Source: Scandinavium sp002470465
Lineage (GTDB): Bacteria; Pseudomonadota; Gammaproteobacteria; Enterobacterales; Enterobacteriaceae
Assembly (NCBI RefSeq): GCF_040750395.1
Contig: NZ_JBFLVD010000010.1
Span: forward strand, 132,570 to 196,569
DNA length: 64,000 nucleotides
Direction: 5' to 3'
Part shown: piece by piece, positions 35,898-45,793 of the stretch
Numbering within the stretch: position 1 is the stretch's first letter
How the letters are laid out: every line of letters begins with the position of its first letter
Notes under the pieces: generated by a model
Databases searched by the model: none
Told to the model about the DNA's origin: nothing
What the model saw: only the letters and a program-made list of their open reading frames with translations
Translations under genes and position numbers: made by a program

Positions 35898-36617
35898 TCA
35901 GTTATCCCAGGCGTGGGGCGCGAAAAGGTAGCCCTTGTTACGCACGGTTTTTATACGGTATGGCTCGGTAGCGCTGTCGAGCAGCTTTTTGCGCAGGCGA
36001 GAAATGGCAACGTCCACGCTGCGATCCATACCGTCGTAGGTTACGCCGCGCAGATTTTTCAGCAGCGCGTCGCGGTCCATGATTTGCCCGGCGTGGGTAG
36101 CCAGCTCCCACAGCAGGTCAAAATCAGCCGTCGAGAGCGTAACGTTGGTGCCGCTCAGCTGAACCTGACGGTTAACGGGGTCGATGGAAAGCGAGCCAAA
36201 ACGAATGGCTTTGTGGGGCGTAAGGCCGGAAGCAGATTTTTCACTCATCGGCGCGACAACGTGCTGGCGCAAATGCAGGCGCAGACGGGCGAGCAGTACC
36301 GCCGGCGGCGTGGTCTTGAGAATATAATCGCTTGCGCCCATTTCCAGTGACAGAATGTGGTTCATATCGCTGTCGAGCGAGGTCAGCAGTACGATAGGCC
36401 CTTGCCACTGGGCACGCAGATCGCGGCAAATGGTCATCCCGTCTTTACCGGGCAGCATGATGTCCAGCAGCACCAGATCGGGCTGTTCACGCAGCACCAC
36501 TTCTTCGGCGCGATCCCCTCTGGGTTCAACGATAACGTCCATATCATGTTTGCCGAGATAAGCGGCAATCAGCGATCCGACTTCCGGATCGTCTTCCACA
36601 AAAACGATCTTATTCAT
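35898..36617 (-). CDS. rstA: Response regulator RstA
   Basis: OmpR/PhoB-type regulator, 239 residues. Receiver domain with acidic pocket EDD (about residues 8-10), phospho-acceptor Asp in LLDIMLPGKDG (about residue 52) and Lys102-equivalent in ILKTTPP; winged-helix output domain from about residue 135 ending in RIKTVRNKGYLF. ATG 36617 chosen for agreement with E. coli; an upstream start at 36623 would add two residues. First gene of rstAB. Confidence 0.96.
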   Translation of the reverse strand: MNKIVFVEDDPEVGSLIAAYLGKHDMDVIVEPRGDRAEEVVLREQPDLVLLDIMLPGKDGMTICRDLRAQWQGPIVLLTSLDSDMNHILSLEMGASDYILKTTPPAVLLARLRLHLRQHVVAPMSEKSASGLTPHKAIRFGSLSIDPVNRQVQLSGTNVTLSTADFDLLWELATHAGQIMDRDALLKNLRGVTYDGMDRSVDVAISRLRKKLLDSATEPYRIKTVRNKGYLFAPHAWDN

Positions 36618-36742
36618 AACCATTCAGCGCGACGAAAAAAGCTAAAATACACCGCCGTTCTGTAGGGTGCTATTAATCTTTCATAAACAATGTAACTTCC
36701 GTTATCCTCAACGCATTCATGAGATAAATTTCAGGCTGAGTC

Positions 36743-37078
36743 ATGGGGTTACTGATTAAAGCGGTGCTGGGTGCGCTGGTGGTGTTACTGATCGGCGTAC
36801 TGGCAAAAACGAAGAATTATTATATTGCCGGACTGATTCCTTTATTTCCGACTTTTGCTCTGATTGCCCATTATATTGTCGCCAGTGAGCGGGGCACTGA
36901 GGCGCTGCGCACGACTATCGTATTTGGGATGTGGTCAATCATTCCTTATTTTCTCTATCTGCTTTCGCTCTGGTATTTCACCGGATTTCTGCGCCTGCCG
37001 TTGGCGCTGGCGGGCGCAGTGGTGTGCTGGAGTCTCAGCGCCTGGCTGCTGATTGCGCTCTGGAGCCGGTTTCACTAG
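36743..37078 (+). CDS. ydgC: GlpM-family inner-membrane protein YdgC
   Basis: 111 residues, four hydrophobic helices, with KTKNYYIAGLIPLFPTFALIAHY conserved as in E. coli YdgC (same length). Related to Pseudomonas GlpM, which is needed for alginate, but the role in enterobacteria is unknown. Its last 4 bases overlap the end of convergent folM. Confidence 0.93.
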   Translation: MGLLIKAVLGALVVLLIGVLAKTKNYYIAGLIPLFPTFALIAHYIVASERGTEALRTTIVFGMWSIIPYFLYLLSLWYFTGFLRLPLALAGAVVCWSLSAWLLIALWSRFH

Positions 37079-37797
37079 CGCAGAGGGCGACCACCGTCGA
37101 CGCCAAACGAGCGTCCGGTGACGTAACAGCTGGTGAGCAGGTAATCCACCAGATCGAGGATCTCTTTCTCGCCGGGCGCAACCTTCATCAGCGATTTATT
37201 CAGCGCGTTCTGGCGGTATTCAGCGTTATCCGTTTCGTTGAACAGGATCAGCGCAGGCGCAATCGCATTCACTTTCACTTCCGGCGCAAGCTTGCGGGCA
37301 AATGAGCGGGTCATATTATCGAGCGCGGCTTTGCTGGCAGCATAGGCGATGTGCTTGTCGCTGCCTTTTTCGACTACGTAATCGGTGAAGTGAATGATAT
37401 CGCTTGCCGCATGGCCATGGCCGCGTAAGAGCGGTTCCAGCGCGTGGTTCAGCAGATAGGGCGCGTTAACGTGGATCTGTATCATTTGCTGCATGACGTT
37501 GCTCAGGGAGATGCCCGGTTTTTCGGCAATCCAGGCGCTGGCGTTATGGATAATTGCCCGCAGTCCGTCGGTATGAGATTTGACGGCGTCAGCGAAAGCA
37601 AGAATGCCTTCATCGGTTGAGAAGTCGGCAGCGATGCACCGTGCACCGGCTTTTTCCAGCACGCCGATCGCGTCATATCGCGTGCGGTAGCTGACGATCA
37701 CCGGCTGCTGCTGATTCAGAAAATGGTGGGCAAGGGCGAGGCCGATGCGGCGGCCTCCTCCGGTAATCAGGACGGGGCGGGTCAGGCTTTTTCCCAT
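37075..37797 (-). CDS. folM: Dihydromonapterin reductase FolM
   Basis: Short-chain dehydrogenase that reduces dihydromonapterin to tetrahydromonapterin, with weak dihydrofolate reductase activity. 240 residues from ATG 37797, the E. coli length. Cofactor motif TGGGRRIG (about residues 12-19, with an Arg pair favouring NADPH) and catalytic YAASKAA (Tyr about 152). 36 bp separate it from the ydgI stop upstream, suggesting a ydgI-folM unit. Confidence 0.95.
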   Translation of the reverse strand: MGKSLTRPVLITGGGRRIGLALAHHFLNQQQPVIVSYRTRYDAIGVLEKAGARCIAADFSTDEGILAFADAVKSHTDGLRAIIHNASAWIAEKPGISLSNVMQQMIQIHVNAPYLLNHALEPLLRGHGHAASDIIHFTDYVVEKGSDKHIAYAASKAALDNMTRSFARKLAPEVKVNAIAPALILFNETDNAEYRQNALNKSLMKVAPGEKEILDLVDYLLTSCYVTGRSFGVDGGRPLR

Positions 37798-37832
37798 CGT
37801 TCTCTCCTTAACGTCGCGATGGGGCAAGTGCC

Positions 37833-39215
37833 TTACCCCACTAACATCCACGTTGCCGGGATTGCGGCAACCAGTAACAGACCAATCATCGCCATTTCAC
37901 GGCGTTTGAGTACGTTATCCAACTGGTGCGTACGACGAGCGTAGATAAACACCAGCAGGCCAGGTGCATAAAGTACTACGGAAAGCAGCAGGTGCATCGG
38001 GCCGGAAGCATACAGTAACCATAAGCCATAAATGCAGGCCCCGATACCCACTGTTTTGTGCAGCGGTCGGGTCGCCATCTTCAGCAGAAAAGCGCCGACG
38101 AGGAAATAGGGTACCAGAATCATCTCGGAGGCGATGGTCAGCAGCGTATTGTAATCCGAGCCGGTGAGCCAAATCAGGATCAGGCAAACCTGCACGCTGA
38201 TGTTGGTCAGCCACAGCGAAGAAGCCGGAGCATTGTTTTTATTCTGACGGCCAAACACGCGCGGAAACGCCTTGTGCGTGGCGGCCAGATAAGGCACTTC
38301 TGCGGCCATGATTGTCCAGCTCAGGTACGCGCCGCACACCGAGACAATCAGCCCGGCGGCAATGACCACTTCACCCCAGGAGCCCATCATTCGCACCATC
38401 AGGCCCGCCATTGATGGGTTACGCAGTTCAGCCAGTTCCGGGCGAGGCACCACACCGAGCGACAGCAGCGTCACCAGCAGGTAGACGCTGAGTGCGGAAA
38501 GCACGGCCAGCAATGTTGCTCGGCCTACGTCATTTTTATTCCGGGCGCGGGCAGAAACCACCACGGCGCCTTCCACGCCGATAAACACCCACAGGGTAAT
38601 CAGCATGGTGTTTTTCACCTGCTCCCAAACGGGAACGCCCAGCGCCACGCCGCTGAAATCGAGGCTGAACGTTTCGCTTTTGAACGCCATTGCGGCTAAT
38701 GCAATGAACAGGCCGAGCGGAACCAGCTTTGCCAGCGTTGCGACCAAATTGATGCTTGCCGCCGTCTGCACCCCGCGCAGCACGAGAAAATGCACGACCC
38801 ACAGCAGTACGGAAGCGCCGATCGTTGCCTGCCAGGTATTGCCGTCGCCAAACAGGCGAAGTTCTGGCGTATCAGTAAAGAAGCTCAGCGCTGAAAAGAC
38901 GATCACCAGATAGGAGACGTTGGCGATCACTGCACACAGCCAGTAGCCCCAGGCGGAGCAGAATCCAATCAGCTCGCCAAATCCTTCGCGGGCGTAGGTG
39001 AAAATGCCGCCGTCCAGATCCGGGCGAATGCGGGTTAACAGCAGCATCGCGAAAGCAAGGAACAAAATGCCGACACCGGTGATTGCCCAGCCGATAAGCA
39101 ATGCTGACGGGCTGGCCACTTCGGCCATGTTTTGTGGCAGGCTGAATACGCCAGCGCCGAGCATTGAGCTAAGTACCAGGGCGGTCAGTGCACTGAGGCC
39201 AAGTTTCTTTTCCAT
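37833..39215 (-). CDS. ydgI: APC-family basic amino acid antiporter YdgI
   Basis: 460 residues with 12 predicted helices. The N-terminal SSMLGAGVFSLPQNM and the first-loop GGIFTYAREGFGELIGF are hallmarks of the arginine:ornithine/lysine:cadaverine type transporters. Matches E. coli YdgI throughout. Substrate assigned by family only. ATG 39215 (MEKKLGL...) preferred over the in-frame start two residues upstream. Confidence 0.94.
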   Translation of the reverse strand: MEKKLGLSALTALVLSSMLGAGVFSLPQNMAEVASPSALLIGWAITGVGILFLAFAMLLLTRIRPDLDGGIFTYAREGFGELIGFCSAWGYWLCAVIANVSYLVIVFSALSFFTDTPELRLFGDGNTWQATIGASVLLWVVHFLVLRGVQTAASINLVATLAKLVPLGLFIALAAMAFKSETFSLDFSGVALGVPVWEQVKNTMLITLWVFIGVEGAVVVSARARNKNDVGRATLLAVLSALSVYLLVTLLSLGVVPRPELAELRNPSMAGLMVRMMGSWGEVVIAAGLIVSVCGAYLSWTIMAAEVPYLAATHKAFPRVFGRQNKNNAPASSLWLTNISVQVCLILIWLTGSDYNTLLTIASEMILVPYFLVGAFLLKMATRPLHKTVGIGACIYGLWLLYASGPMHLLLSVVLYAPGLLVFIYARRTHQLDNVLKRREMAMIGLLLVAAIPATWMLVG

Positions 39216-39340
39216 GGGCATCCTGTTGAAGGAACTAAAAATCCAGAATATTTATTTGGTAAAAACGCATAATCATGGAGGATTGCGCTACGGCGCGCGA
39301 TTTTACGGAGAGAGGCGCAGGCATGCAATGCGCGCGGGCA

Positions 39341-39374
39341 GAAAAAAATAAAAAAGGCAGCCGAAGCTGCCTTT
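39341..39374 (-). terminator. ydgH terminator
   Basis: AAAGGCAGC-CGAA-GCTGCCTTT (39353-39374); on the minus strand it runs into T5ATTTTTTT. 19 bases beyond the ydgH stop. Confidence 0.85.
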
Positions 39375-39392
39375 CAGGGCAAAAGAGGGGGG

Positions 39393-40343
39393 TTACTTGT
39401 ACAGATCGGCGCTGATGGTCATGTTGCCACCGCGTTCCTGCCACTGGCGAGTAATGTGATAGAACTTCGCACCTTTTTTCGCTGCGCGTTTCGCTACCTG
39501 GTAGGAGATCTCGGTCATATTGCCGTAGTTACCGGTGAACTGAACGCTGTCGAAAGGCACCATCTGCGCGGCAGCAACTTTGTTCAGCTCTTCGATTTTT
39601 GTGCCGTCAGGCAGTGTGACACTGTAACGTCCGCCTGAAGTTGACTGCGTTTCGAAGAAGCGGCCGACGCCTTCGCTGGAGCCTACGGTAGAAGAGGAGG
39701 CCACGCCTGGGATTTCCACAGCCGCGGCGGCAGTTCCACCTGCAGCAATAGCGGCTTTACCTGCATCAGAGTTGGCTGGAATAGCGTCCGGGCTCTGGAC
39801 GACACGTTTTTTCGCGTCTGACTTATAAACGTAAGCCGTGATGCGCTGGTTGCCGCCCTGGTTTGCATCGACCTGGCGAACAATATAGAAGGAGGCCGCG
39901 CCTTTCTCTTTCGCCGCTTTGGCAATGGCCTCGTTCACTTCCGGCTGGCTGCGGTAGAAGCCCTGTACGGTTACGGTGTCGAAGGGCTCAAGCAGCGCCG
40001 CCTGATCTTTCGGCAGCTCCATTACGCCTTTAATCACACGGTTTTTAACCACGTCGGCTTTTGGTGCATCTTCTTTATAGAAGTCTGCGGTGACGCGCCA
40101 GTTGCCGCTGCTGGATAAGTCAGAGGTATCGACGACGTAAAAAGACGCTGCGCCTTCTTTATCGGCTTTGCGTGAAACGGCATCTACAGCGTCACCAATC
40201 GCGTTAAACCGACCGGTGATCACGACACGATCGTACGGCTTGAGGGCCGCCGCTTGCTCCGGCGTTAGCTCGGTGGCAGCAAAGGCGCTGAATGCCGTTG
40301 CGGAGAGAAGAGCGGACGCCAGGAGGGTGTTCTTAAGCTTCAT
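39393..40343 (-). CDS. ydgH: Periplasmic DUF1471 (YdgH/BhsA/McbA-like) protein
   Basis: 316 residues: a cleavable signal peptide (residues 1-22, ending SAFAA) and three DUF1471 modules. The modules share the pattern 'F.....V...FY....E....AAKKGA..FYI....' (starts near residues 33, 121 and 253), separated by an Ala/Ser-rich linker after the second. Exported stress-related protein in the family; exact role unknown. Divergent from pntA. Confidence 0.93.
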   Translation of the reverse strand: MKLKNTLLASALLSATAFSAFAATELTPEQAAALKPYDRVVITGRFNAIGDAVDAVSRKADKEGAASFYVVDTSDLSSSGNWRVTADFYKEDAPKADVVKNRVIKGVMELPKDQAALLEPFDTVTVQGFYRSQPEVNEAIAKAAKEKGAASFYIVRQVDANQGGNQRITAYVYKSDAKKRVVQSPDAIPANSDAGKAAIAAGGTAAAAVEIPGVASSSTVGSSEGVGRFFETQSTSGGRYSVTLPDGTKIEELNKVAAAQMVPFDSVQFTGNYGNMTEISYQVAKRAAKKGAKFYHITRQWQERGGNMTISADLYK

Positions 40344-40868
40344 AAAAATAATCCTTCGCCTTGCGCAAACCAGATGCTGGTAGTTGTTAGTGACTAAAAC
40401 GCCGATGATTATTGCATTTAATCTGCATCACTGTCTGCGTGATTTTGTTCATCTTGTGCGACCTGCGGAGACTCGCGCGATAACTTTTCATGATATGTTG
40501 CAGAAATGGGCAGTTGACCAGTAAAACCGATAATCATGATAGCTTTTATAAGTTAATGTAATGTTAAAATGCGGTAACATCGCCGAGAATAATCATGTTT
40601 TACCGCTTCGCTTAAGCGAATTATCAGGCCTGCCTGACAAAATCAGGTAAATATTGCTGCCTGAGCGCAGTGAAAGTGACTTTTCCCTAATAAAATCAAA
40701 ATTACTGTTTACGGGCTGTGGATCACAGCCGTTATTTTCAGTAGGTTATAGAAAGTTTGTTACTGTTTTATTTATTGCGGGTGCTTCGCCTCTTCGAAAG
40801 CTGATGCTCTTAGTGACGGAACCCGATGAGACAACAAACCATCATTACACTCGATGGAAGGGAAAACT
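40344..40868. other. ydgH-pntA intergenic region
   Basis: 525 bases without a gene. It is AT-rich and should hold the divergent ydgH and pntAB promoters. No operator could be assigned with confidence. A short palindrome near 40608-40624 (CGCTTAAGCGAA) is visible. Confidence 0.4.
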
Positions 40869-42398
40869 ATGCGTATTGCGGTACCAAAAGAGACGCTGGC
40901 CCTGGAAACCCGCGTTGCAGCCACGCCGAAAACGGTGGAACAGCTGCTGAAGCTTGGGTTTACGGTGGCCGTAGAAAGCGGGGCCGGGAAGCTTGCGAGC
41001 TTCGAGGATCGTGCTTTTACCGAGGCAGGTGCGGAAGTCGTTAGCGCAGAAGCCATCTGGCAATCTGACATTATTCTGAAGGTCAATGCCCCAACCGATG
41101 CCGAAATTGCACGGCTGAACGCGGGCACCACGCTTATCAGCTTTATCTGGCCGGCGCAAAATCCGGAGCTGATGGCAAAACTGGCCGAACGTAATATTAA
41201 CGTGATGGCTATGGACTCCGTGCCGCGCATTTCGCGCGCGCAGTCCCTCGACGCCCTGAGCTCGATGGCGAACATCGCCGGTTATCGTGCGATTGTTGAG
41301 GCAGCCCACGAGTTTGGGCGTTTCTTCACCGGGCAAATCACCGCCGCCGGTAAGGTTCCGCCAGCTAAAGTCATGGTGATTGGCGCAGGCGTTGCCGGTC
41401 TGGCAGCCATTGGCGCGGCTAACAGCCTTGGTGCCATCGTGCGCGCCTTTGATACCCGTCCGGAAGTGAAAGAACAGGTTCAGAGTATGGGCGCGGAATT
41501 CCTCGAACTCGATTTCGAAGAGGAAGCGGGCAGCGGCGATGGCTATGCCAAAGTGATGTCCGAAGCGTTTATCAAAGCAGAAATGGCGCTCTTTGCCGCC
41601 CAGGCAAAAGAGGTCGATATCATCGTCACCACGGCGCTGATTCCGGGCAAGCCAGCACCGAAGTTAATCACTCGAGAAATGGTTGATTCCATGACGCCGG
41701 GCAGCGTGGTGGTCGATCTCGCCGCGCAGAACGGCGGCAACTGCGAATACACCGTGCCCGGTGAAGTCTTCACCACGGCCAATGGCGTGAAGGTGATTGG
41801 CTATACCGATCTGGCTGGTCGTCTGCCAACACAGTCATCCCAGCTCTACGGCACCAACCTGGTGAATCTGCTGAAGCTGCTGTGCAAAGAGAAAGACGGC
41901 AATATCATCATCGACTTTGACGACGTGGTGATTCGCGGCGTAACCGTCGTGCGCGAAGGTGAAGTCACCTGGCCTGCGCCACCGATTCAGGTTTCCGCGC
42001 AGCCCAAAGCGGCGGCAAAAGCCGAAGCGGCCCCTGTTGAAGAGAAAAAACCAGCTTCTCCATGGCGCAAATACGCCCTGATGGCGCTGGCGATTATCCT
42101 GTTTGGTTGGCTTGCAGATGTCGCACCTAAAGAGTTCCTCGGTCACTTCACCGTGTTCGCGCTTTCCTGCGTGGTGGGTTACTACGTAGTGTGGAACGTC
42201 TCTCATGCGCTGCATACGCCTCTAATGTCGGTCACGAACGCGATATCAGGGATCATCGTGGTCGGTGCGCTGTTGCAGATTGGTCACGGCGGCTGGGTAA
42301 GCTTCCTGAGCTTTATTGCCGTGCTGATCGCCAGCATCAATATTTTCGGTGGCTTCACCGTGACTCAGCGCATGCTGAAAATGTTCCGCAAAGGGTAA
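40869..42398 (+). CDS. pntA: NAD(P) transhydrogenase subunit alpha
   Basis: Membrane enzyme that uses proton motive force to make NADPH from NADH. PntA (509 residues) contains the NAD-binding domain I (VIGAGVAGLAAIGAANSLGA, about residues 170-190; RAQSLDALSSMANIAGY nearby), a Pro/Ala/Lys linker, and four C-terminal membrane helices. ATG 40869 preceded by GGAAGG; it matches E. coli after MRIAVP. pntB follows after 10 bases. Confidence 0.97.
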   Translation: MRIAVPKETLALETRVAATPKTVEQLLKLGFTVAVESGAGKLASFEDRAFTEAGAEVVSAEAIWQSDIILKVNAPTDAEIARLNAGTTLISFIWPAQNPELMAKLAERNINVMAMDSVPRISRAQSLDALSSMANIAGYRAIVEAAHEFGRFFTGQITAAGKVPPAKVMVIGAGVAGLAAIGAANSLGAIVRAFDTRPEVKEQVQSMGAEFLELDFEEEAGSGDGYAKVMSEAFIKAEMALFAAQAKEVDIIVTTALIPGKPAPKLITREMVDSMTPGSVVVDLAAQNGGNCEYTVPGEVFTTANGVKVIGYTDLAGRLPTQSSQLYGTNLVNLLKLLCKEKDGNIIIDFDDVVIRGVTVVREGEVTWPAPPIQVSAQPKAAAKAEAAPVEEKKPASPWRKYALMALAIILFGWLADVAPKEFLGHFTVFALSCVVGYYVVWNVSHALHTPLMSVTNAISGIIVVGALLQIGHGGWVSFLSFIAVLIASINIFGGFTVTQRMLKMFRKG

Positions 42399-42408
42399 GG
42401 GGTAGCAC

Positions 42409-43797
42409 ATGTCTGGAGGATTAGTTACAGCTGCATACATTGTTGCCGCGATCCTGTTTATTTTCAGCCTGGCCGGGCTTTCGAAACATGAAACGTCTCA
42501 GCAGGGCAACTATTTCGGCATCGCCGGGATGGCGATCGCGCTGATCGCCACTATTTTCGGGCCGGATACCGGCAACGTGGCGTGGATAATTGTTGCGATG
42601 ATCATTGGCGGCGCAATCGGTATTCGCCTGGCAAAACGCGTCGAAATGACCGAAATGCCGGAGCTGGTAGCGGTGCTGCACAGCTTCGTGGGTCTGGCAG
42701 CGGTGCTGGTGGGCTTTAACAGCTATCTGTATCACGAGCCGGGTCTGGAACCGATTCTGGTGAACATTCACCTGACGGAAGTGTTCCTCGGCATCTTCAT
42801 CGGTGCGGTGACCTTCACTGGTTCTATCGTGGCCTTTGGTAAACTGCGCGGCAAGATCTCTTCTAAGCCGCTGATGCTGCCAAACCGTCACAAAATGAAC
42901 CTCGCGGCGCTGGTGGTTTCCTTCCTGCTGTTGGTGGTGTTTGTGCGCACCGAAAGCGTAGGGCTGCAGGTGCTGGCGCTGCTGATTATGACCGTTATCG
43001 CGCTGGCGTTTGGCTGGCATCTGGTGGCGTCTATTGGCGGGGCGGATATGCCGGTAGTGGTTTCCATGCTGAACTCCTACTCCGGCTGGGCAGCGGCGGC
43101 AGCGGGCTTCATGCTGAGCAACGACCTGCTGATCGTCACCGGTGCGCTGGTTGGTTCGTCGGGTGCGATCCTGTCCTACATCATGTGTAAGGCGATGAAC
43201 CGTTCGTTTATCAGCGTCATCGCCGGTGGTTTCGGTACTGACGGTTCTTCCACCAGTGCAGACGAAGAAGTGGGCGAACACCGTGAAATCAGCGCTGAAG
43301 AGACCGCTGAGATGCTGAAAAACTCGCATTCGGTGATCATCACCCCAGGCTATGGCATGGCAGTGGCTCAGGCGCAGTATCCGGTGGCTGAAATCACCGA
43401 GAAGCTGCGCGCACGTGGCATCAACGTGCGTTTCGGCATTCACCCGGTAGCGGGGCGTTTGCCAGGGCACATGAACGTACTGCTGGCGGAAGCGAAAGTG
43501 CCGTATGACATCGTGCTGGAAATGGACGAAATCAACGACGACTTCCGCGATACCGACACCGTGCTGGTCATTGGCGCCAACGACACCGTGAACCCGGCGG
43601 CGCTAGACGATCCGAAGAGCCCGATTGCCGGTATGCCGGTGCTGGAGGTATGGAAAGCGCAGAACGTTATCGTGTTCAAGCGCTCCATGAACACCGGCTA
43701 CGCAGGCGTTCAGAACCCGCTGTTCTTCAAAGAGAACACCCACATGCTGTTTGGCGATGCTAAAGCCAGCGTGGATGCGATTCTGAAAGCGCTGTAA
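42409..43797 (+). CDS. pntB: NAD(P) transhydrogenase subunit beta
   Basis: 462 residues: about nine N-terminal membrane helices forming the proton path (with the conserved His in VAVLHSFVG) and the cytosolic NADP-binding domain III with GYGMAVAQAQ and DTVLVIGANDTVNPAA. Same length as E. coli PntB. Ends in a strong terminator. Confidence 0.97.
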   Translation: MSGGLVTAAYIVAAILFIFSLAGLSKHETSQQGNYFGIAGMAIALIATIFGPDTGNVAWIIVAMIIGGAIGIRLAKRVEMTEMPELVAVLHSFVGLAAVLVGFNSYLYHEPGLEPILVNIHLTEVFLGIFIGAVTFTGSIVAFGKLRGKISSKPLMLPNRHKMNLAALVVSFLLLVVFVRTESVGLQVLALLIMTVIALAFGWHLVASIGGADMPVVVSMLNSYSGWAAAAAGFMLSNDLLIVTGALVGSSGAILSYIMCKAMNRSFISVIAGGFGTDGSSTSADEEVGEHREISAEETAEMLKNSHSVIITPGYGMAVAQAQYPVAEITEKLRARGINVRFGIHPVAGRLPGHMNVLLAEAKVPYDIVLEMDEINDDFRDTDTVLVIGANDTVNPAALDDPKSPIAGMPVLEVWKAQNVIVFKRSMNTGYAGVQNPLFFKENTHMLFGDAKASVDAILKAL

Positions 43798-43821
43798 ATC
43801 GGCTTACAGGTTTGTGCGCTT

Positions 43822-43857
43822 AAAGCCGTCTTCCCGTGAAAGGAAGGCGGCTTTTTT
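43822..43857 (+). terminator. pntAB terminator
   Basis: AAGCCGTCTTCC / GGAAGGCGGCTT (one G-T pair) followed by T6. Confidence 0.85.
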
Positions 43858-43904
43858 GTTATGATGGCCGTCACATTTGAAAGCAACGGTGAAGGGAGAA
43901 CGGC

Positions 43905-44543
43905 GTGTTTGCGGATTTTGGCGTACTGAATTACTGGACCTACCTGGTGGGCGCAATTTTTATCATCTTAGTGCCTGGGCCGAATACCTTTTTTGTGCTC
44001 AAAACCGGGGCAGCGTACGGCATTCGTACAGGCTACCTCGCTGCGCTGGCGGTATTTATCGGCGATGCGGTGCTGATGTTTCTTTCGTACGCGGGCGTTG
44101 CCACGCTCATTAAAACGACGCCAGTGCTGTTTAACATCGTTCGTTATCTCGGCGCGTTGTATCTGCTTTATCTCGGCATAAAAATGCTGTGGGCGGTCAT
44201 CAAACAGAAGGGCGGCGAGCACGCGCACCATGCCGAACAGCGCAGCACCATCTTTAAGCGCGCCCTGACGCTGAGCCTGACTAACCCAAAAGCCATTCTG
44301 TTTTACGTTTCGTTCTTCGTGCAGTTTATCGACGTGAACTCAAGTACGCCGGGGCTGGCGTTCCTGATCCTGGGCGTTACGCTGGAGACGGTGAGCTTTA
44401 TCTATCTCAGCTTCCTGATTGTGTCCGGCACGCTGGTGACCCGCTTTGTGGGTAGCCGCAAGAAACTGGTGAAGCTTGGCAACAGCCTGATTGGCCTGGT
44501 GTTTGTGGGCTTCGCCGCGCGCCTGGCATCGTTACAATCTTAA
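43905..44543 (+). CDS. leuE: LysE/RhtB-family leucine exporter LeuE
   Basis: 212 residues with six helices; VPGPNTFFVLKTGAAYG (about residues 23-39) is the LysE-family motif. Along its length it resembles E. coli LeuE (YeaS), also 212 residues, including NYWTYLVGAIFI and LTNPKAILFYVSFFVQFIDVN. The start codon is GTG with AGGGAG upstream. In E. coli leuE lies elsewhere, so its place next to pntB reflects rearrangement. It exports leucine and some other neutral amino acids. Confidence 0.88.
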   Translation: MFADFGVLNYWTYLVGAIFIILVPGPNTFFVLKTGAAYGIRTGYLAALAVFIGDAVLMFLSYAGVATLIKTTPVLFNIVRYLGALYLLYLGIKMLWAVIKQKGGEHAHHAEQRSTIFKRALTLSLTNPKAILFYVSFFVQFIDVNSSTPGLAFLILGVTLETVSFIYLSFLIVSGTLVTRFVGSRKKLVKLGNSLIGLVFVGFAARLASLQS

Positions 44544-44597
44544 TAGCTCTGCTACCATCGTATTTAAAATAACTGACAACAAGGGAAGAGACGGAAG

Positions 44598-45716
44598 ATG
44601 AAATCACGTGCTGCAGTTGCGTTTGGCCCGGGCCAGCCGCTGAAAATTGTCGAAATCGACGTCGCGCCGCCGAAGAAGGGCGAAGTACTGGTTAAGATCA
44701 CCCACACGGGCGTTTGCCACACGGATGCCTTCACGCTCTCCGGTGACGACCCTGAAGGCGTATTCCCGGCGGTATTAGGCCATGAAGGTGGTGGCGTTGT
44801 GGTTGAAGTCGGCGAAGGCGTCACCAGCCTGAAGCCGGGCGATCACGTTATCCCGTTGTACACAGCGGAATGCCGCGAGTGTAAGTTCTGCAAATCCGGC
44901 AAAACGAACCTTTGCCAGGCCGTGCGTGCGACTCAGGGCAAAGGCCTGATGCCGGACGGCACTACGCGTTTCTCCTTGAACGGAGAACCGATTTACCACT
45001 ACATGGGCACCAGCACCTTCAGCGAGTACACCGTTGTCGCGGAAATTTCTCTGGCGAAAGTGAACCCGCAGGCGCCACTCGACAAAGTTTGTCTGCTGGG
45101 CTGCGGCGTCACCACTGGAATTGGGGCAGTGCACAATACTGCTAAAGTGAAAGCGGGTGATTCCGTGGCCGTGTTCGGCCTTGGTGGGATTGGCCTGGCG
45201 GTAATTCAGGGAGCCGTTCAGGCGAAAGCGGGCCGCATCATTGCCGTCGACACCAATCCGGAAAAATTTAAGCTGGCGGGTGAAATGGGCGCGACCGATT
45301 TCATCAATCCGAACGACTACGACAAACCGGTGCAGGACGTGATTGTTGAACTGACCGACGGCGGCGTTGATTTCAGCTTCGAGTGCATCGGCAACGTGAA
45401 CGTCATGCGCGCGGCGCTTGAATGCTGCCACAAAGGCTGGGGCGAAAGCGTCATTATCGGCGTGGCGGGTGCAGGCCAGGAGATCAAAACTCGCCCGTTC
45501 CAGCTGGTTACCGGGCGCGTGTGGCGCGGTTCGGCGTTCGGCGGCGTGAAAGGGCGCACTCAGCTGCCGGGGATGGTAGAAGATGCGATGGCTGGCAAAA
45601 TCAACCTCGACCCGTTCATTACCCACCGTCTGCCGCTGGATCAGATCAACGAAGCTTTTGATCTGATGCATGAAGGTAAATCTATCCGCACCGTTATCCA
45701 TTTCGGCGATAACTGA
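44598..45716 (+). CDS. frmA: S-(hydroxymethyl)glutathione dehydrogenase / class III alcohol dehydrogenase
   Basis: 372-residue zinc enzyme oxidising the formaldehyde-glutathione adduct and reducing S-nitrosoglutathione. Catalytic zinc ligands lie in GVCHTDAF (Cys about 37) and GHEGGG (His about 59); the structural zinc lobe is C-X2-C-X2-C-X7-C (CRECKFCKSGKTNLC). NAD-binding GLGGIGLAV is near residue 193. The usual partners frmR and frmB are not adjacent, so this may be a stand-alone paralogue (adhC type). Transcribed after leuE. Confidence 0.92.
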   Translation: MKSRAAVAFGPGQPLKIVEIDVAPPKKGEVLVKITHTGVCHTDAFTLSGDDPEGVFPAVLGHEGGGVVVEVGEGVTSLKPGDHVIPLYTAECRECKFCKSGKTNLCQAVRATQGKGLMPDGTTRFSLNGEPIYHYMGTSTFSEYTVVAEISLAKVNPQAPLDKVCLLGCGVTTGIGAVHNTAKVKAGDSVAVFGLGGIGLAVIQGAVQAKAGRIIAVDTNPEKFKLAGEMGATDFINPNDYDKPVQDVIVELTDGGVDFSFECIGNVNVMRAALECCHKGWGESVIIGVAGAGQEIKTRPFQLVTGRVWRGSAFGGVKGRTQLPGMVEDAMAGKINLDPFITHRLPLDQINEAFDLMHEGKSIRTVIHFGDN

Positions 45717-45793
45717 TGCGCAGGCCAGCGGCGTTCGTCCGCTGGCTTTCCTTTTTAATGTTCAAAATGTGACCCACGTAGCGCTTTTACCGG

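Noticed and set aside
36673..36689. Possible PhoP box upstream of rstA (TGTTTA-N5-GATTAA)
   Set aside because: The second half-site is poor and no -10 lies 12 bp downstream, unlike the clear slyB box. rstA is PhoP-controlled in E. coli, but the site cannot be supported here.
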